Source of the DNA: an uncultured Clostridia bacterium | GTDB lineage: Bacteria > Bacillota > Clostridia > Lachnospirales > Anaerotignaceae | Direction of reading: 5' to 3' | Assembly: GCA_944379995.1 (NCBI GenBank) | Contig: CALWGF010000001.1 | Coordinates: forward strand, 186,001 to 250,000 | DNA: 64,000 nucleotides | Shown here: in pieces, positions 19,000-28,427 of the stretch | Layout of the letters: every line of letters begins with the position of its first letter | Position numbering within the stretch: the first letter of the stretch is position 1 | Program-made: the position numbers and the translations under genes | The notes under the pieces: model-generated | Told to the model about the DNA's origin: nothing | Database searches by the model: none | The model's input: the letters and a program-made list of their open reading frames with translations, nothing else

Positions 19000-20841
19000 A
19001 TGTTTGATATAGAAGAAGAATTAAAAAAACTACCAGAAAAGCCTGGTGTTTATATAATGAAAGATAATAAAGATAATATAATATATATAGGAAAGGCAAA
19101 AATTCTTAAAAACAGAGTTCGCCAGTATTTCAGAAGCCTTAAAAATCAATCTCCTAAAGTTGCTGCTATGGTTAAACATATAAAAGAGTTTGAATATATT
19201 GTAACAGACTCTGAAATGGAGGCACTTATACTTGAATGTAATCTTATAAAACTTCATAAACCTCATTATAATATAATGCTTAAAGATGATAAAATGTATC
19301 CTTATATAAAAATAACATTAAATGAGGATTTTCCTAGGATTTTCGTTACAAGAGAGTATAAAAGAGATAAAGCAAAATATATAGGTCCTATTACAGACGC
19401 TTTGGCTGTTAAAGAAACTATTGAAACTATACACAAACTTTTTCCTATACGAAAATGTAAAAAAGTTTTTCCAAGAGATTTGGGAAAAGAACGCCCTTGT
19501 CTTAATTATCATATAGGTCAATGTATGGCACCTTGTGACGGTCTTATATCTAAAGAGGAGTATAGAAAATATATTGATGAGGCAATACTTGTTATAGAAG
19601 GTAAACACGATGAAATAGCTAAAAAAATGCGTATTGAAATGGAAAAGGCAGCAGAAAACCTTGAATTTGAAAAAGCAGCAATACTTAGAGATAAACTTAA
19701 AAGTATAAAAAGTATTGCCGAAAAACAAAAAATGTCAAATACAGGTCTTGGAGATTGTGATATTATTGCTTTTTCAAGAGCACATAATGAAGGTATTGTA
19801 CAGATTTTCTTTATACGAAATGGTAAAATGACAGGTAGAGAACATTTCTTTATTGAAAATGTTGACGGTATGGAAAGAAATGAAATTATGACCGATTTTA
19901 TAAAACAGTTTTATAGTGGTACTGCTTTTATTCCTAAAGAAATACTTGTACAAGATGATGTTGAAAGTGAAGAAAAAGAAATACTTGAAAAATTCCTTTC
20001 TGACATAAAGGGCAGTAAAGTTTCTATATATGCACCTCAAAAGGGTGATAAGAAAAAAATGGTTGATTTGGCTGCTAAAAATGCAATTATTGTTTTTGAA
20101 CAAACAGGAGAAAGAATTAAACGTGAACAAAAACGTACAATAGGGGCTGTTTCTGAAATAGCTAATGCTCTTGGTATAGAGGAGAATATAACAAGAATAG
20201 AAGCGTATGATATATCAAATACACAAGGTTTTGAGTCTGTTGGTTCTATGGTTGTTTTTGAAAAAGGCAAGCCTAAAAAAAGTGATTACAGAAAATTTAA
20301 AATAAAAACAGTTATAGGTGCAAATGATTTTGCCAGTATGGAAGAAGTGCTTACAAGAAGATTTAAAAGAGGTATTAAAAGTGATAAAGAAGATAGTTTT
20401 TCTAAAATGCCTGATATTATTATGATGGACGGAGGAAAAATACAAGTTAATGCTGCAAAAGAAATACTTTCTCAGTTTGGACTTAATATCCCTGTTTGTG
20501 GTATGATAAAAGATGATAAACATAGAACAAGAGGGCTTATATATAATGATGAAGAAATATATATGCCTCTTTCATCAGAAGGCTTTCTTCTTGTTACAAG
20601 AATACAAGATGAAGTTCATCGCTTTGCAATAGAGTATCATAGAAAACTTAGAGAGAAAAAGGCTTTACATTCTGTACTTGATGATATTAAAGGTATAGGC
20701 GAAAAAAGAAGAAAAGCACTTATGAAACATTTTGGTTCTGTTGAAAATATAAGTAAAGCAGAAGTTAGTGAACTTTTGGAGGTTTCCGGTATGACTATTA
20801 AAAGTGCTGAAGCTGTATATGCTTTTTTTAGAAATATTTAA
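19000..20841 (+). CDS. uvrC: excinuclease ABC subunit C
   Basis: A 613-residue nucleotide-excision-repair nuclease that makes both incisions around a UvrAB-marked lesion. The N-terminal GIY-YIG domain (PGVYIMKD...IIYIGKAK...RVRQYF) is followed by a Cys cluster (CKKVFPRDLGKERPCLNYHIGQCMAPCDG), a UvrB-interacting UVR motif (MEKAAENLEFEKAAILRDKL, about 212-231), the RNase H-like C-terminal nuclease (AYDISNTQG, MMDGGKIQV) and a helix-hairpin-helix tail (IKGIGEKRRKALMKHFGS). GGAGG precedes the ATG. It leads the conserved uvrC-hprK-murB-rapZ-whiA run. Confidence 0.98.
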   Translation: MFDIEEELKKLPEKPGVYIMKDNKDNIIYIGKAKILKNRVRQYFRSLKNQSPKVAAMVKHIKEFEYIVTDSEMEALILECNLIKLHKPHYNIMLKDDKMYPYIKITLNEDFPRIFVTREYKRDKAKYIGPITDALAVKETIETIHKLFPIRKCKKVFPRDLGKERPCLNYHIGQCMAPCDGLISKEEYRKYIDEAILVIEGKHDEIAKKMRIEMEKAAENLEFEKAAILRDKLKSIKSIAEKQKMSNTGLGDCDIIAFSRAHNEGIVQIFFIRNGKMTGREHFFIENVDGMERNEIMTDFIKQFYSGTAFIPKEILVQDDVESEEKEILEKFLSDIKGSKVSIYAPQKGDKKKMVDLAAKNAIIVFEQTGERIKREQKRTIGAVSEIANALGIEENITRIEAYDISNTQGFESVGSMVVFEKGKPKKSDYRKFKIKTVIGANDFASMEEVLTRRFKRGIKSDKEDSFSKMPDIIMMDGGKIQVNAAKEILSQFGLNIPVCGMIKDDKHRTRGLIYNDEEIYMPLSSEGFLLVTRIQDEVHRFAIEYHRKLREKKALHSVLDDIKGIGEKRRKALMKHFGSVENISKAEVSELLEVSGMTIKSAEAVYAFFRNI

Positions 20842-20932
20842 TATGCCTTTTGTTGAAAAAACATAATATATAGTTTATTATAAAATAAAGAATTAGATTA
20901 AATGCTTAATAAATTATACGGAGGGAATTTAT

Positions 20933-21865
20933 ATGATTTATACAGTATCAATGGAAAAGTTCGTAAAAGAGTTTGAATTGGAAAATCTTACACCACAAGT
21001 GGATTTTTCTGAAAAAGTTCTTACAAGTAGTGATGTAAACCGTCCGGCACTACAATTAGCTGGTTTTTTTGAGCATTTTGACAGTGATAGAGTTCAAGTT
21101 ATAGGTATGGTTGAACATACATATTTATCAAAACTTGAACCAGATTTTCGTGAAAATGTTTTAAGACAAATTTTTAGCTTTAAAATACCTTGTATAGTTA
21201 TTTCAAGAAATCTTTCTATTTTCCCAGAAATGGTTATGTTTGCTACTGAATTTAATGTGCCTGTGTTTAGAACAAAAGAAAGTACAAGCGATTTTATGGC
21301 AGAATGTATAAGATGGCTTAATGTTGAACTTGCACAGCGTATCACTATACATGGTGTACTTGTTGATATATATGGTGAAGGTATACTCATAATGGGTGAA
21401 AGTGGTATTGGTAAAAGTGAAACTGCCCTTGAGCTTATAAAGAGAGGTCATAGACTTGTTTCTGATGATGCTGTTGAAATCAAAAGAGTATCTCATAAAA
21501 CACTTGTAGGAACAAGTCCAGAGCTTATAAGATACTTTATAGAACTTAGAGGTATTGGCATACTTGATATTAAACAGCTTTATGGTGCTGCTGCTGTAAA
21601 ACAAACTCAGACAATAGACCTTGTTGTTAAACTTGAAATGTGGGACGAAGATAAAGAATATGACCGTCTTGGTCTTACAGAAGAATATACAGAAATACTT
21701 GGTAATAAAATATTATGTAATTCAATACCTATTCGTCCAGGAAGAAATGTTGCTATGATTTGTGAAGCAGCTGCAATTAATCATAGACAGAAAAAAATGG
21801 GTTATAATGCAGCTCAAGTTCTTCATGAAAGAATTGCAAAAAGTATAGAAGATAGTTCAAAATAA
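20933..21865 (+). CDS. hprK: HPr kinase/phosphorylase
   Basis: A 310-residue bifunctional enzyme that phosphorylates and dephosphorylates a serine on HPr and Crh and so controls carbon catabolite repression in Firmicutes. The C-terminal kinase domain has the P-loop GESGIGKSE (about 154-162), VSDDAVEI, and the HprK signature ELRGIGILDI near 203-212. GGAGGG lies before the ATG. The target-like protein in this operon (24668) keeps the regulatory Ser but lacks the His, so this kinase may be its only phosphate donor. Confidence 0.97.
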   Translation: MIYTVSMEKFVKEFELENLTPQVDFSEKVLTSSDVNRPALQLAGFFEHFDSDRVQVIGMVEHTYLSKLEPDFRENVLRQIFSFKIPCIVISRNLSIFPEMVMFATEFNVPVFRTKESTSDFMAECIRWLNVELAQRITIHGVLVDIYGEGILIMGESGIGKSETALELIKRGHRLVSDDAVEIKRVSHKTLVGTSPELIRYFIELRGIGILDIKQLYGAAAVKQTQTIDLVVKLEMWDEDKEYDRLGLTEEYTEILGNKILCNSIPIRPGRNVAMICEAAAINHRQKKMGYNAAQVLHERIAKSIEDSSK

Positions 21866-21894
21866 TTATACTTCCAAAATAAAGGAGTGTTTAT

Positions 21895-22800
21895 ATGACA
21901 GAAGTGAAGGGACTTATTGATATATTGGGAGAAAATATTGTTCTTTTAGATGAACCTATGAAAAATCATACATCTTTTAGAGTTGGAGGAAATGCTGATG
22001 CAATGATACAACCTTCAACAATAGAAGAACTTAAAAAGGCTATGGAATATATAAAAGAACATAATATACCATATTATGTTATGGGAAATGGCTCTAATAT
22101 TATTGTAGGAGATAAAGGTTTTAGGGGTGCTATAATAAAAATATTTAGTAGAATGTGCCATGTAGAAGTTCAGGGAGAATTTATGGATATAAAAGCAGGT
22201 GCTCTTATGACAGTTATAGCATCAAAGGCTCTCGAAAACAGCCTTACAGGCTTTGAATTTGCCTCAGGTATACCGGGGACATTTGGTGGTGCTGTATGTA
22301 TGAATGCGGGAGCATATGGTGGAGAGATAAAAGATATACTTGTTTCTGTAAATGTTCTTACTAAAGAGGGAGAAGTTAAAACTTTAAATGCAGATGAGCT
22401 TGAACTTTCATACAGACATAGCATTATTCCAAAAGAAGAGTATATTGTTCTTTCAGGAAGAATTAAACTTAAAAAAGGTGTATATGATAATATAAAAGAG
22501 GAAATGTCAAGACTTTCTGCCCAAAGACGTGAAAAACAGCCTCTTAGCTATCCAAGTGCAGGAAGCACATTTAAAAGACCAGAAGGCTATTTTGCAGGAA
22601 AACTTATTTCTGATGCAGGTCTTAAAGGTTATAACATTAATGGTGCTGAAGTTTCCGAAAAACATGCAGGCTTTGTTATAAACAAGGGTAATGCTACTGC
22701 TAGTGATATTGTTGAAGTTATAAAACATTGTCAGGAAACAGTATATAAAAAGTTTGGTGTAAAACTTGAAACAGAAGTGAAAATGATAGGCGAATTTTAA
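21895..22800 (+). CDS. murB: UDP-N-acetylenolpyruvoylglucosamine reductase
   Basis: An FAD enzyme that reduces UDP-GlcNAc-enolpyruvate to UDP-MurNAc in peptidoglycan synthesis. The FAD-binding half shows NHTSFRVGG, GNGSNIIVGDKG, GIPGTFGGAVCMNAGAYGGEI and SYRHSII. The catalytic half shows YPSAGSTFKRP (catalytic Ser) and AGLKG, and ends in LETEVKMIG with the expected Glu. The length of 301 residues fits type IIb MurB. AAAGGAG precedes the ATG. Confidence 0.97.
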   Translation: MTEVKGLIDILGENIVLLDEPMKNHTSFRVGGNADAMIQPSTIEELKKAMEYIKEHNIPYYVMGNGSNIIVGDKGFRGAIIKIFSRMCHVEVQGEFMDIKAGALMTVIASKALENSLTGFEFASGIPGTFGGAVCMNAGAYGGEIKDILVSVNVLTKEGEVKTLNADELELSYRHSIIPKEEYIVLSGRIKLKKGVYDNIKEEMSRLSAQRREKQPLSYPSAGSTFKRPEGYFAGKLISDAGLKGYNINGAEVSEKHAGFVINKGNATASDIVEVIKHCQETVYKKFGVKLETEVKMIGEF

Positions 22801-22818
22801 GGCAAGGGAGGTATACAA

Positions 22819-23691
22819 ATGAGATTTGTTATAGTTACAGGTATGTCTGGAGCAGGTAAATCAACTGTTCTTAAATTTTTTGAAGATATGAGTTTTTTCT
22901 GTGTGGATAATCTTCCACCAGCACTTATACCTAAATTTGCAGAACTTTGTTTTGAACAAGATGGTGAAATAGATAAAGTTGCTATGGGTATTGATATAAG
23001 AGGAGGTAAACTTTTTACTGACCTTTTTAAAACTCTTTCTAGCCTTAAACAAGGAGGCTATGATTTTGAAATACTTTTCCTTGATGCTTCTGATACAACT
23101 CTTATAAAGAGATATAAAGAAACAAGAAGAACTCACCCACTTTCAAAAGGTGGTTCTATTGAAGAAGGTATAAAGAAAGAAAGAGAAATACTTCAAGACG
23201 TTAAGAAAAATGCAACATATATAATAGATACAAGCAATATACTTGTAAGAGAGCTTAAAGAACAGATAAATCATATATTTGTTGATAATAAAAAATTTGA
23301 AAGTCTTATAATAACAGTTGGTTCTTTTGGTTTTAAATATGGTATTCCAATAGATAGTGACCTTGTTTTTGACGTAAGATTTTTACCTAATCCTTTCTAT
23401 ATTCAGGAGCTTAAAGAACTTACAGGTAATGATGCCCCTGTTTATGATTATGTAATGAGTTTTGAAGAAAGTAATATATTCCTTGATAAACTTACAGATA
23501 TGATTAAATTCTTAATACCACAGTACATTAAAGAAGGTAAAAACCAACTTGTTATAAGTATAGGTTGTACAGGTGGAAAACATCGTTCCGTTACATTGGC
23601 TAATGCTTTATATAAAAATCTTAAAGAAGATGGTCACAGTATAATTCTTAAACATAGTGATATTGAAAAAGATTCAAGACATAAAAAATAA
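22819..23691 (+). CDS. rapZ: RNase adapter/nucleotide-binding protein RapZ (YvcJ)
   Basis: A 290-residue P-loop protein with GMSGAGKS near the N-terminus (about residues 8-15), the family motif [12 protein letters not shown], a RRTHPLS stretch, and the C-terminal domain motif [12 protein letters not shown]. In E. coli RapZ controls the decay of an amino-sugar sRNA. In Firmicutes (YvcJ) it binds nucleotides and has a less defined role. GGGAGG precedes the ATG, and it sits between murB and whiA as in many Clostridia and Bacilli. Confidence 0.96.
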   Translation: MRFVIVTGMSGAGKSTVLKFFEDMSFFCVDNLPPALIPKFAELCFEQDGEIDKVAMGIDIRGGKLFTDLFKTLSSLKQGGYDFEILFLDASDTTLIKRYKETRRTHPLSKGGSIEEGIKKEREILQDVKKNATYIIDTSNILVRELKEQINHIFVDNKKFESLIITVGSFGFKYGIPIDSDLVFDVRFLPNPFYIQELKELTGNDAPVYDYVMSFEESNIFLDKLTDMIKFLIPQYIKEGKNQLVISIGCTGGKHRSVTLANALYKNLKEDGHSIILKHSDIEKDSRHKK

Positions 23692-23710
23692 GTCAGCGGA
23701 GGTGTAATTT

Positions 23711-24667
23711 TTGTCATTTTCGTCTAATGTAAAGAGAGAGTTGTGTAATCATTTTGGAAATGCACGACATTGTAATATTGCTGAGCTGGCTGGTATTATA
23801 AATATATGTGGACAGATAGTTAAAAAAGACAATAGTTTTTGTGTAAAAATACAAACGGAGAATTTTGATGTCGCTAAAAAGTGCTTTACATTATTGAAAA
23901 AAACTTTTAATATAGACATTGAAATAATGGTAAGAAGAAACAGTCAGTTTAGAAATAGTAGAGGGTATTTTATTTATATTAAAAATGCTGTTCAGGCTGA
24001 AAAAGTTTTATCTGCAACAGGAATTTTAGCTTTTGAAGAGGGAAATAAGGTTTTAATAAAAAGGATATATCCTTTGGTTATATCCGGTGCTTGCTGTAAG
24101 CGAGCATACATAAGAGGAGCTTTTTTATCATCAGGCTCTATCACTGACCCCGAAAAAACATATCATCTGGAATTTGTAAATACTGAACTTGATTACTGTG
24201 AACAACTTAAAAAATTAATTGGCTTTTTTGATATAGAAACAAAAATAGTAAAAAGAAAAGATAATTACGTTCTTTATATAAAAGAAGGTGAGCTTATAGT
24301 AGACTTACTCAATGTTATGGAAGCTCATATTGCTCTTATGGAGTTTGAAAATATAAGAATAATTAAAGATATGCGTAATAATCTTAATAGAATTGTTAAT
24401 TGCGAAACAGCCAATCTTGGAAAAATTGTTGCAGCTTCAGTGAAACAAGTTGAGGATATAAACTATCTTATGAAAAACTCAGACTTTTCTGAATTACCAG
24501 AAAGCCTTAAAGAAACGGCAGAACTTAGAGTTCAATATCCGGATTTCAGTCTTAAGGAACTTGGACAAATGATGAAACCGCCTGTGGGGAAATCAGGTGT
24601 AAATCACAGGCTGAAAAAACTTGGTAGTATGGCAGATGCATTAAGAGAGGAGAAAGGTGATATTTAG
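23711..24667 (+). CDS. whiA: DNA-binding protein WhiA
   Basis: A 318-residue protein with a degenerate LAGLIDADG homing-endonuclease-like core (RGAFLSSGSITDPEKTYHLEF) and a C-terminal helix-turn-helix (SLKELGQMMKPPVGKSGVNHRLKKL). WhiA affects division and chromosome organisation in Firmicutes and sporulation in actinobacteria. Translation starts at TTG 23711, 7-10 bases after GGAGGTG, a strong site that decides the start. It is directly followed by the HPr-like gene with no gap. Confidence 0.96.
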   Translation: MSFSSNVKRELCNHFGNARHCNIAELAGIINICGQIVKKDNSFCVKIQTENFDVAKKCFTLLKKTFNIDIEIMVRRNSQFRNSRGYFIYIKNAVQAEKVLSATGILAFEEGNKVLIKRIYPLVISGACCKRAYIRGAFLSSGSITDPEKTYHLEFVNTELDYCEQLKKLIGFFDIETKIVKRKDNYVLYIKEGELIVDLLNVMEAHIALMEFENIRIIKDMRNNLNRIVNCETANLGKIVAASVKQVEDINYLMKNSDFSELPESLKETAELRVQYPDFSLKELGQMMKPPVGKSGVNHRLKKLGSMADALREEKGDI

Positions 24668-24910
24668 ATGATGGAAAAAACTTTAACAATCGGTAAATCT
24701 TTGGACGCAAGACAGGCAGCATTTTTTGTTCAGACAGCAAGTAAATTTGACAGCAAAGTTCAGGTTATGATTGATGATAGAAAAATAAATGCAAAAAGTA
24801 TTATGGGTACAATTTCACTCGGTATAAGTGAAGGACAAGTTGCAACTATTATAGCAGAAGGTAAAGATGAAGAAGAAGCTGTAAATGAAGTTGCAAAAGT
24901 TTTAGAATAA
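24668..24910 (+). CDS. Crh-like HPr protein without the PTS histidine
   Basis: An 80-residue HPr-fold protein. In ordinary HPr the site is GLHARPA, with His15 phosphorylated by PTS enzyme I. Here the segment is SLDARQAAFF, with Asp13 in place of His and Gln in place of Pro. The regulatory serine is kept (Ser44 in NAKSIMGTIS), so HprK could still phosphorylate it. This is the pattern of Bacillus Crh, a catabolite co-repressor with no transport role. It starts one base after the whiA stop; a second ATG at 24671 is also possible. A strong terminator ends the unit. Confidence 0.9.
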   Translation: MMEKTLTIGKSLDARQAAFFVQTASKFDSKVQVMIDDRKINAKSIMGTISLGISEGQVATIIAEGKDEEEAVNEVAKVLE

Positions 24911-24930
24911 TACATATTTAATATATTTAA

Positions 24931-24966
24931 AAAACGAGGGACTAATTGTAACCCTCGTTTTTTTAT
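24931..24966 (+). terminator. intrinsic terminator after the uvrC-hprK-...-Crh-like run
   Basis: AAAACGAGGG (24931-24940) pairs with CCCTCGTTTT (from 24952) and is followed by a T-run. Confidence 0.9.
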
Positions 24967-25082
24967 GTAAGTATATTAATACTTTTTTTGTAATTTTGTG
25001 AACTATTTTTTGGAAAATTTGAAACTTTATTAATATTTTACAATTTTATGCGTTATATTTTGTGTATAAATTGTTTTTTTAG

Positions 25083-25111
25083 TTTACCATATAAGAAAAA
25101 TGTATTATAAT
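25083..25111 (+). promoter_or_regulatory. sigma-A-type promoter for the HlyD-like/ylm/divIVA unit
   Basis: TTTACC at 25083-25088 and TATAAT at 25106-25111 are separated by 17 bases, about 50 bases before the HlyD-like gene. No other promoter is obvious before divIVA's terminator at 29793. Confidence 0.6.
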
Positions 25112-25158
25112 AGTTTAAGTATATTAAATAAATATAGGTTTTAAAAAAGGAGGCTTCT

Positions 25159-26835
25159 ATGGCTAAAAAATATAGTGGTAGCTCCGATAAATATAATAGA
25201 AAAAATAATATAAACAAAAATACATATAGTAATGTTAGTAAAAATAGAAATGTTAAAACCAAACGGAACTATAATAAAAGTTATTATGGAAGTAGTAATA
25301 TAAGACAAAAAAATATAAATACCGGTATATATTCAAAAAGACCTGTTAAAAAAGTTTATAAGAAAAAAACAAGAAAAAAAGGTCACAGAGCTTTTATGGG
25401 TATTATGTTTACAATACTTTTTATTTATATTTTAGGATATTTTATTGTGTTTTTAACAAAACCACATATATCTGTTGAAACTGTAAGTTATGGTACAATA
25501 GATGTACCACAAGTTTTTAGTGGTATAATAATACGTGATGAAAAGGTTTTTGAAAGTCCTATTGATGGACAACCTGTATATGCTTATTCTGAAAATGAAA
25601 AGATTAAAATAAATTCTTCTGTTTGTGTAATTAAAAAAGATGATACAACAGATATTATTGAGCATAAAATAGAAGAAATAGACAAAGATATACTGGAAAA
25701 TCAAATGCAAAGAAGTGACCTTTCTATATTTAAAGAAGATATTAACAGAATAGAAAATACAATTAAAGAAACTATGGATTTATATTCTTATAAATTTTCT
25801 GATGGTAGTATGGCGGAGGTTTACTCTCTTAGAAATCGTGTTGATAATCAAATAAATATGAGAAATAATATATGGCTTACTGAAAATAATACAAGTGTTT
25901 CTGAACTTAATGACCAAAAGGCAAGCTATGAAAGTCAACTTGCTGAAAGTATGGCTAATGTAAAAAGTGATGTGAGTGGTATTTTAAGTTATTCTGTTGA
26001 TGGTATGGAAACTACACTTTCATATGATGAACCAGCTAATGTTACAGAAGAACAAACAAAAATGAATGTTGATATAACTCAAATTTCAAAAACTCAAAGC
26101 GTTAAAACAGGTTCTCCGTTATTTAAAGTTGTTAAATCTAATTTATGGTATTTAACAGCATATGTTCCTTCGGAGGCTGCTACTGAGTGGAAAGCAGGTA
26201 GTAGAAAAGTTATGATAACAACTGTTGGCGAAGAGGAAGTTAAAATAAATGTTGTTATAGACTCTGTTGAACAACTTGATAATAAAGCAAAAGTTGTTTT
26301 TAAATCAAGTGAAAGTCTTGAAAAAATAATAAATGTAAGAACTTTGGATTTTAAAATAGAAGATGAAATATATGAAGGTTTAAAAGTTCCTAATAATGCC
26401 ATTGTTGAAAAAACACTTCTTAAAATACCTGCTGAGTGTATAAGAGAAAGTAATGGTGAGAAAGGTGTTTTAAAAGTTTCTGGTGAAGAAACAAAATTTG
26501 TTTCACTTATAATAGCTAAAGAGGAAGAAGCAAATCCAGAAACTGGCGAAGGTGCTTTTGCTTATATATTACAAGATTTCCAAACTCTTAAACTTGGAGA
26601 TGTATTAATTAAAGGTACAGGAGAAAGTTCTGAAAATTATACTATTTCTGAAGTTGAAACAGCAAGCGGCGTTTATGTAGTAAATAGCTCGGTAGCTGAC
26701 TTTAGGGTTGTAAATATTATTGCATCAAATAGTGAATATTCTATTGTTGAGGCAGGTTCTTTATATGGTCTTAAAGTTTATGATAACATTGTTTCTGATG
26801 CTAAAAATATACAAGAGTCAGACTCTGTATACTGA
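25159..26835 (+). CDS. HlyD-like single-pass membrane protein
   Basis: A 558-residue protein. The first 75 residues are Lys/Asn/Tyr-rich and very basic, followed by one membrane helix (about 80-100) and a large outside region. This contains a lipoyl/barrel-sandwich-like part (VPQVFSGIIIRDEKVF..., VYAYSENEKIKINSSVCVI), a coiled-coil-like middle (about 170-280) and the other half of the sandwich (SGILSYSVDGMETTL...VKTGSPLFKVV). This resembles HlyD/RND adaptor subunits, but no transporter gene is next to it. Its constant neighbour in many Clostridia is the yggS-sepF division cluster, so a cell-envelope or division role is as likely as export. AAGGAGG precedes the ATG. Confidence 0.75.
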   Translation: MAKKYSGSSDKYNRKNNINKNTYSNVSKNRNVKTKRNYNKSYYGSSNIRQKNINTGIYSKRPVKKVYKKKTRKKGHRAFMGIMFTILFIYILGYFIVFLTKPHISVETVSYGTIDVPQVFSGIIIRDEKVFESPIDGQPVYAYSENEKIKINSSVCVIKKDDTTDIIEHKIEEIDKDILENQMQRSDLSIFKEDINRIENTIKETMDLYSYKFSDGSMAEVYSLRNRVDNQINMRNNIWLTENNTSVSELNDQKASYESQLAESMANVKSDVSGILSYSVDGMETTLSYDEPANVTEEQTKMNVDITQISKTQSVKTGSPLFKVVKSNLWYLTAYVPSEAATEWKAGSRKVMITTVGEEEVKINVVIDSVEQLDNKAKVVFKSSESLEKIINVRTLDFKIEDEIYEGLKVPNNAIVEKTLLKIPAECIRESNGEKGVLKVSGEETKFVSLIIAKEEEANPETGEGAFAYILQDFQTLKLGDVLIKGTGESSENYTISEVETASGVYVVNSSVADFRVVNIIASNSEYSIVEAGSLYGLKVYDNIVSDAKNIQESDSVY

Positions 26836-26862
26836 TTATATTGTTTTTAAGGAAGTGATAAT

Positions 26863-27564
26863 ATGAATTCATCAATAGAACAAAATATTATTGATGTTAA
26901 AAAGAGAATAAATGAGGCTGCTTTAAAATCTGGAAGAAATCCTGACGAAATTTTTCTTCTTGCAGTAAGCAAAACAATAGATGTGCCTAAAATAAAAGAA
27001 GCTGTAAATTGTGGTCTTAATTCTCTTGGTGAAAACAGAGTGCAAGAAATTATGGAAAAATATGAACCTATGGGAGAAGGTATAAATTGGCATCTTATAG
27101 GTCATCTTCAAACAAATAAAGTTAAATATATAATAGATAAAGTTTGTCTTATACACTCTGTTGAAAGTTTAAAACTTGCAGAAGAAATAAATAAAAGGGC
27201 AGAAAAAGCCGGTGTTGTAATGGATATACTGGTTGAAGTTAATATGGCAGATGAGGAGTCTAAATTTGGTATTAAACCAAAAGATTGCGAAAATTTTATA
27301 AGACAACTTTCTTTATTAAAAAATATAAATGTAAAAGGTCTTATGACTGTTGCACCATTTACAGAAAATCCAGAGGAAAACAGAATTTATTTCAAAGAAA
27401 TGAAAAAATTATTAATTGACATTAATAATAAAAAAATTGATAATATTAATATGACAGAGCTTTCTATGGGAATGACAGGTGACTATTGTGTAGCTATTGA
27501 GGAAGGTGCAACGATAGTTAGAGTTGGCACTGGAATTTTTGGTGAAAGATTTTATAATAAATAA
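26863..27564 (+). CDS. PLP homeostasis protein (YggS/YlmE)
   Basis: A 233-residue single-domain PLP-binding protein of the alanine-racemase-like barrel fold. Motifs are LLAVSKT (PLP lysine, about residue 36), GENRVQE, WHLIGHLQTNK, VNMADEESKFG and LSMGMTGDY...EGATIVRVGTGIFG. It keeps free pyridoxal phosphate and some amino-acid pools in balance; no catalytic reaction is established. It lies directly before sepF, as in B. subtilis ylmE-ylmF. Confidence 0.95.
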   Translation: MNSSIEQNIIDVKKRINEAALKSGRNPDEIFLLAVSKTIDVPKIKEAVNCGLNSLGENRVQEIMEKYEPMGEGINWHLIGHLQTNKVKYIIDKVCLIHSVESLKLAEEINKRAEKAGVVMDILVEVNMADEESKFGIKPKDCENFIRQLSLLKNINVKGLMTVAPFTENPEENRIYFKEMKKLLIDINNKKIDNINMTELSMGMTGDYCVAIEEGATIVRVGTGIFGERFYNK

Positions 27565-27610
27565 TATTTTTTGATTATAATACGTATACATATTCAAGGA
27601 GGAATTTTTA

Positions 27611-28114
27611 GTGAGTAGTTTAGTTGAGAATTTTAAAAAGTTATTTGGAGGAGAAGAGTACGACGAGTATGAGGACTATGAAGATGAAGAAATGGAGTAT
27701 GAAAGAGAAACTCCACCTGTAAGAGAAACTCAATTAAGAGATGTAACTGATTATAGCAATAATTCAACAAGCAGAAGACGTGGTTTGACAAATCAGCAGG
27801 TTGTTAATATACACGCTAATGTTCAAATGCAAGTTGTTGTTGTAAAACCACAGGAATATGAAGATGCACAGGAAATTTGTGACCAAATTAAAAGTAGACG
27901 TCCTGTTGTTGTAAATCTTGAAGATGTTGAATATCCTATTGCTCAAAGAATTATGGACTTTTTAAGTGGTACATGTTATTCTCTTGAGGGAAGTTTACAG
28001 CGTGTTTCAAATAATATATTTATAATTGCACCTGAAAATGTTGATATATCAGGAGATTTTAAAGAAGAACTTAAAACTAAGGGAGTAATTCTTCCTTGGG
28101 TAAAACAAAATTAA
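27611..28114 (+). CDS. sepF: cell division protein SepF
   Basis: A 167-residue FtsZ-binding protein. The N-terminus (VENFKKLFGG) is the amphipathic membrane anchor. An acidic linker follows, and the C-terminal SepF domain (about 75-165) carries VVVKPQEYEDAQEICDQ, RPVVVNLEDVEYPIAQRIMDFLSG and NIFIIAPENVDISG. It tethers FtsZ filaments to the membrane. The start is GTG 27611 after CAAGGAGG; no ATG fits better. Confidence 0.95.
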   Translation: MSSLVENFKKLFGGEEYDEYEDYEDEEMEYERETPPVRETQLRDVTDYSNNSTSRRRGLTNQQVVNIHANVQMQVVVVKPQEYEDAQEICDQIKSRRPVVVNLEDVEYPIAQRIMDFLSGTCYSLEGSLQRVSNNIFIIAPENVDISGDFKEELKTKGVILPWVKQN

Positions 28115-28126
28115 TGGAGGCTTTTT

Positions 28127-28417
28127 ATGCTTGGATTAAAATCTGTATTATATCAAGCAGTTGATATGTTTTTTTATATATTATATCTGCTTATATTTGT
28201 AAGAATAATTATATCTTGGCTTCCTATTGGCAGAGATAATTCACTTGTAAGGCTTATATATTCTTTTACAGAGCCTATACTTGGACCTATAAGAAGTATG
28301 ATTGAAAAATCACCTCTTGGTGGAGGTATGATGCTCGATTTTTCACCTATTATAGCTCTTTTTGTTATGAATATAGTTAAAATGATAGTTCTCGCAATTA
28401 TCGTTTCTATTTTTTAG
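28127..28417 (+). CDS. YggT-family membrane protein (YlmG)
   Basis: A 96-residue protein with two membrane helices (about 10-27 and 72-93) around the YggT signature: RIIISWLPI near residue 26, then TEPILGPIRSMI. The family is linked to osmotic stress and to membrane organisation near the division site; no biochemical activity is known. It lies 12 bases after sepF with GGAGG, the usual ylm order. Confidence 0.93.
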   Translation: MLGLKSVLYQAVDMFFYILYLLIFVRIIISWLPIGRDNSLVRLIYSFTEPILGPIRSMIEKSPLGGGMMLDFSPIIALFVMNIVKMIVLAIIVSIF

Positions 28418-28427
28418 GGTGATTTAT

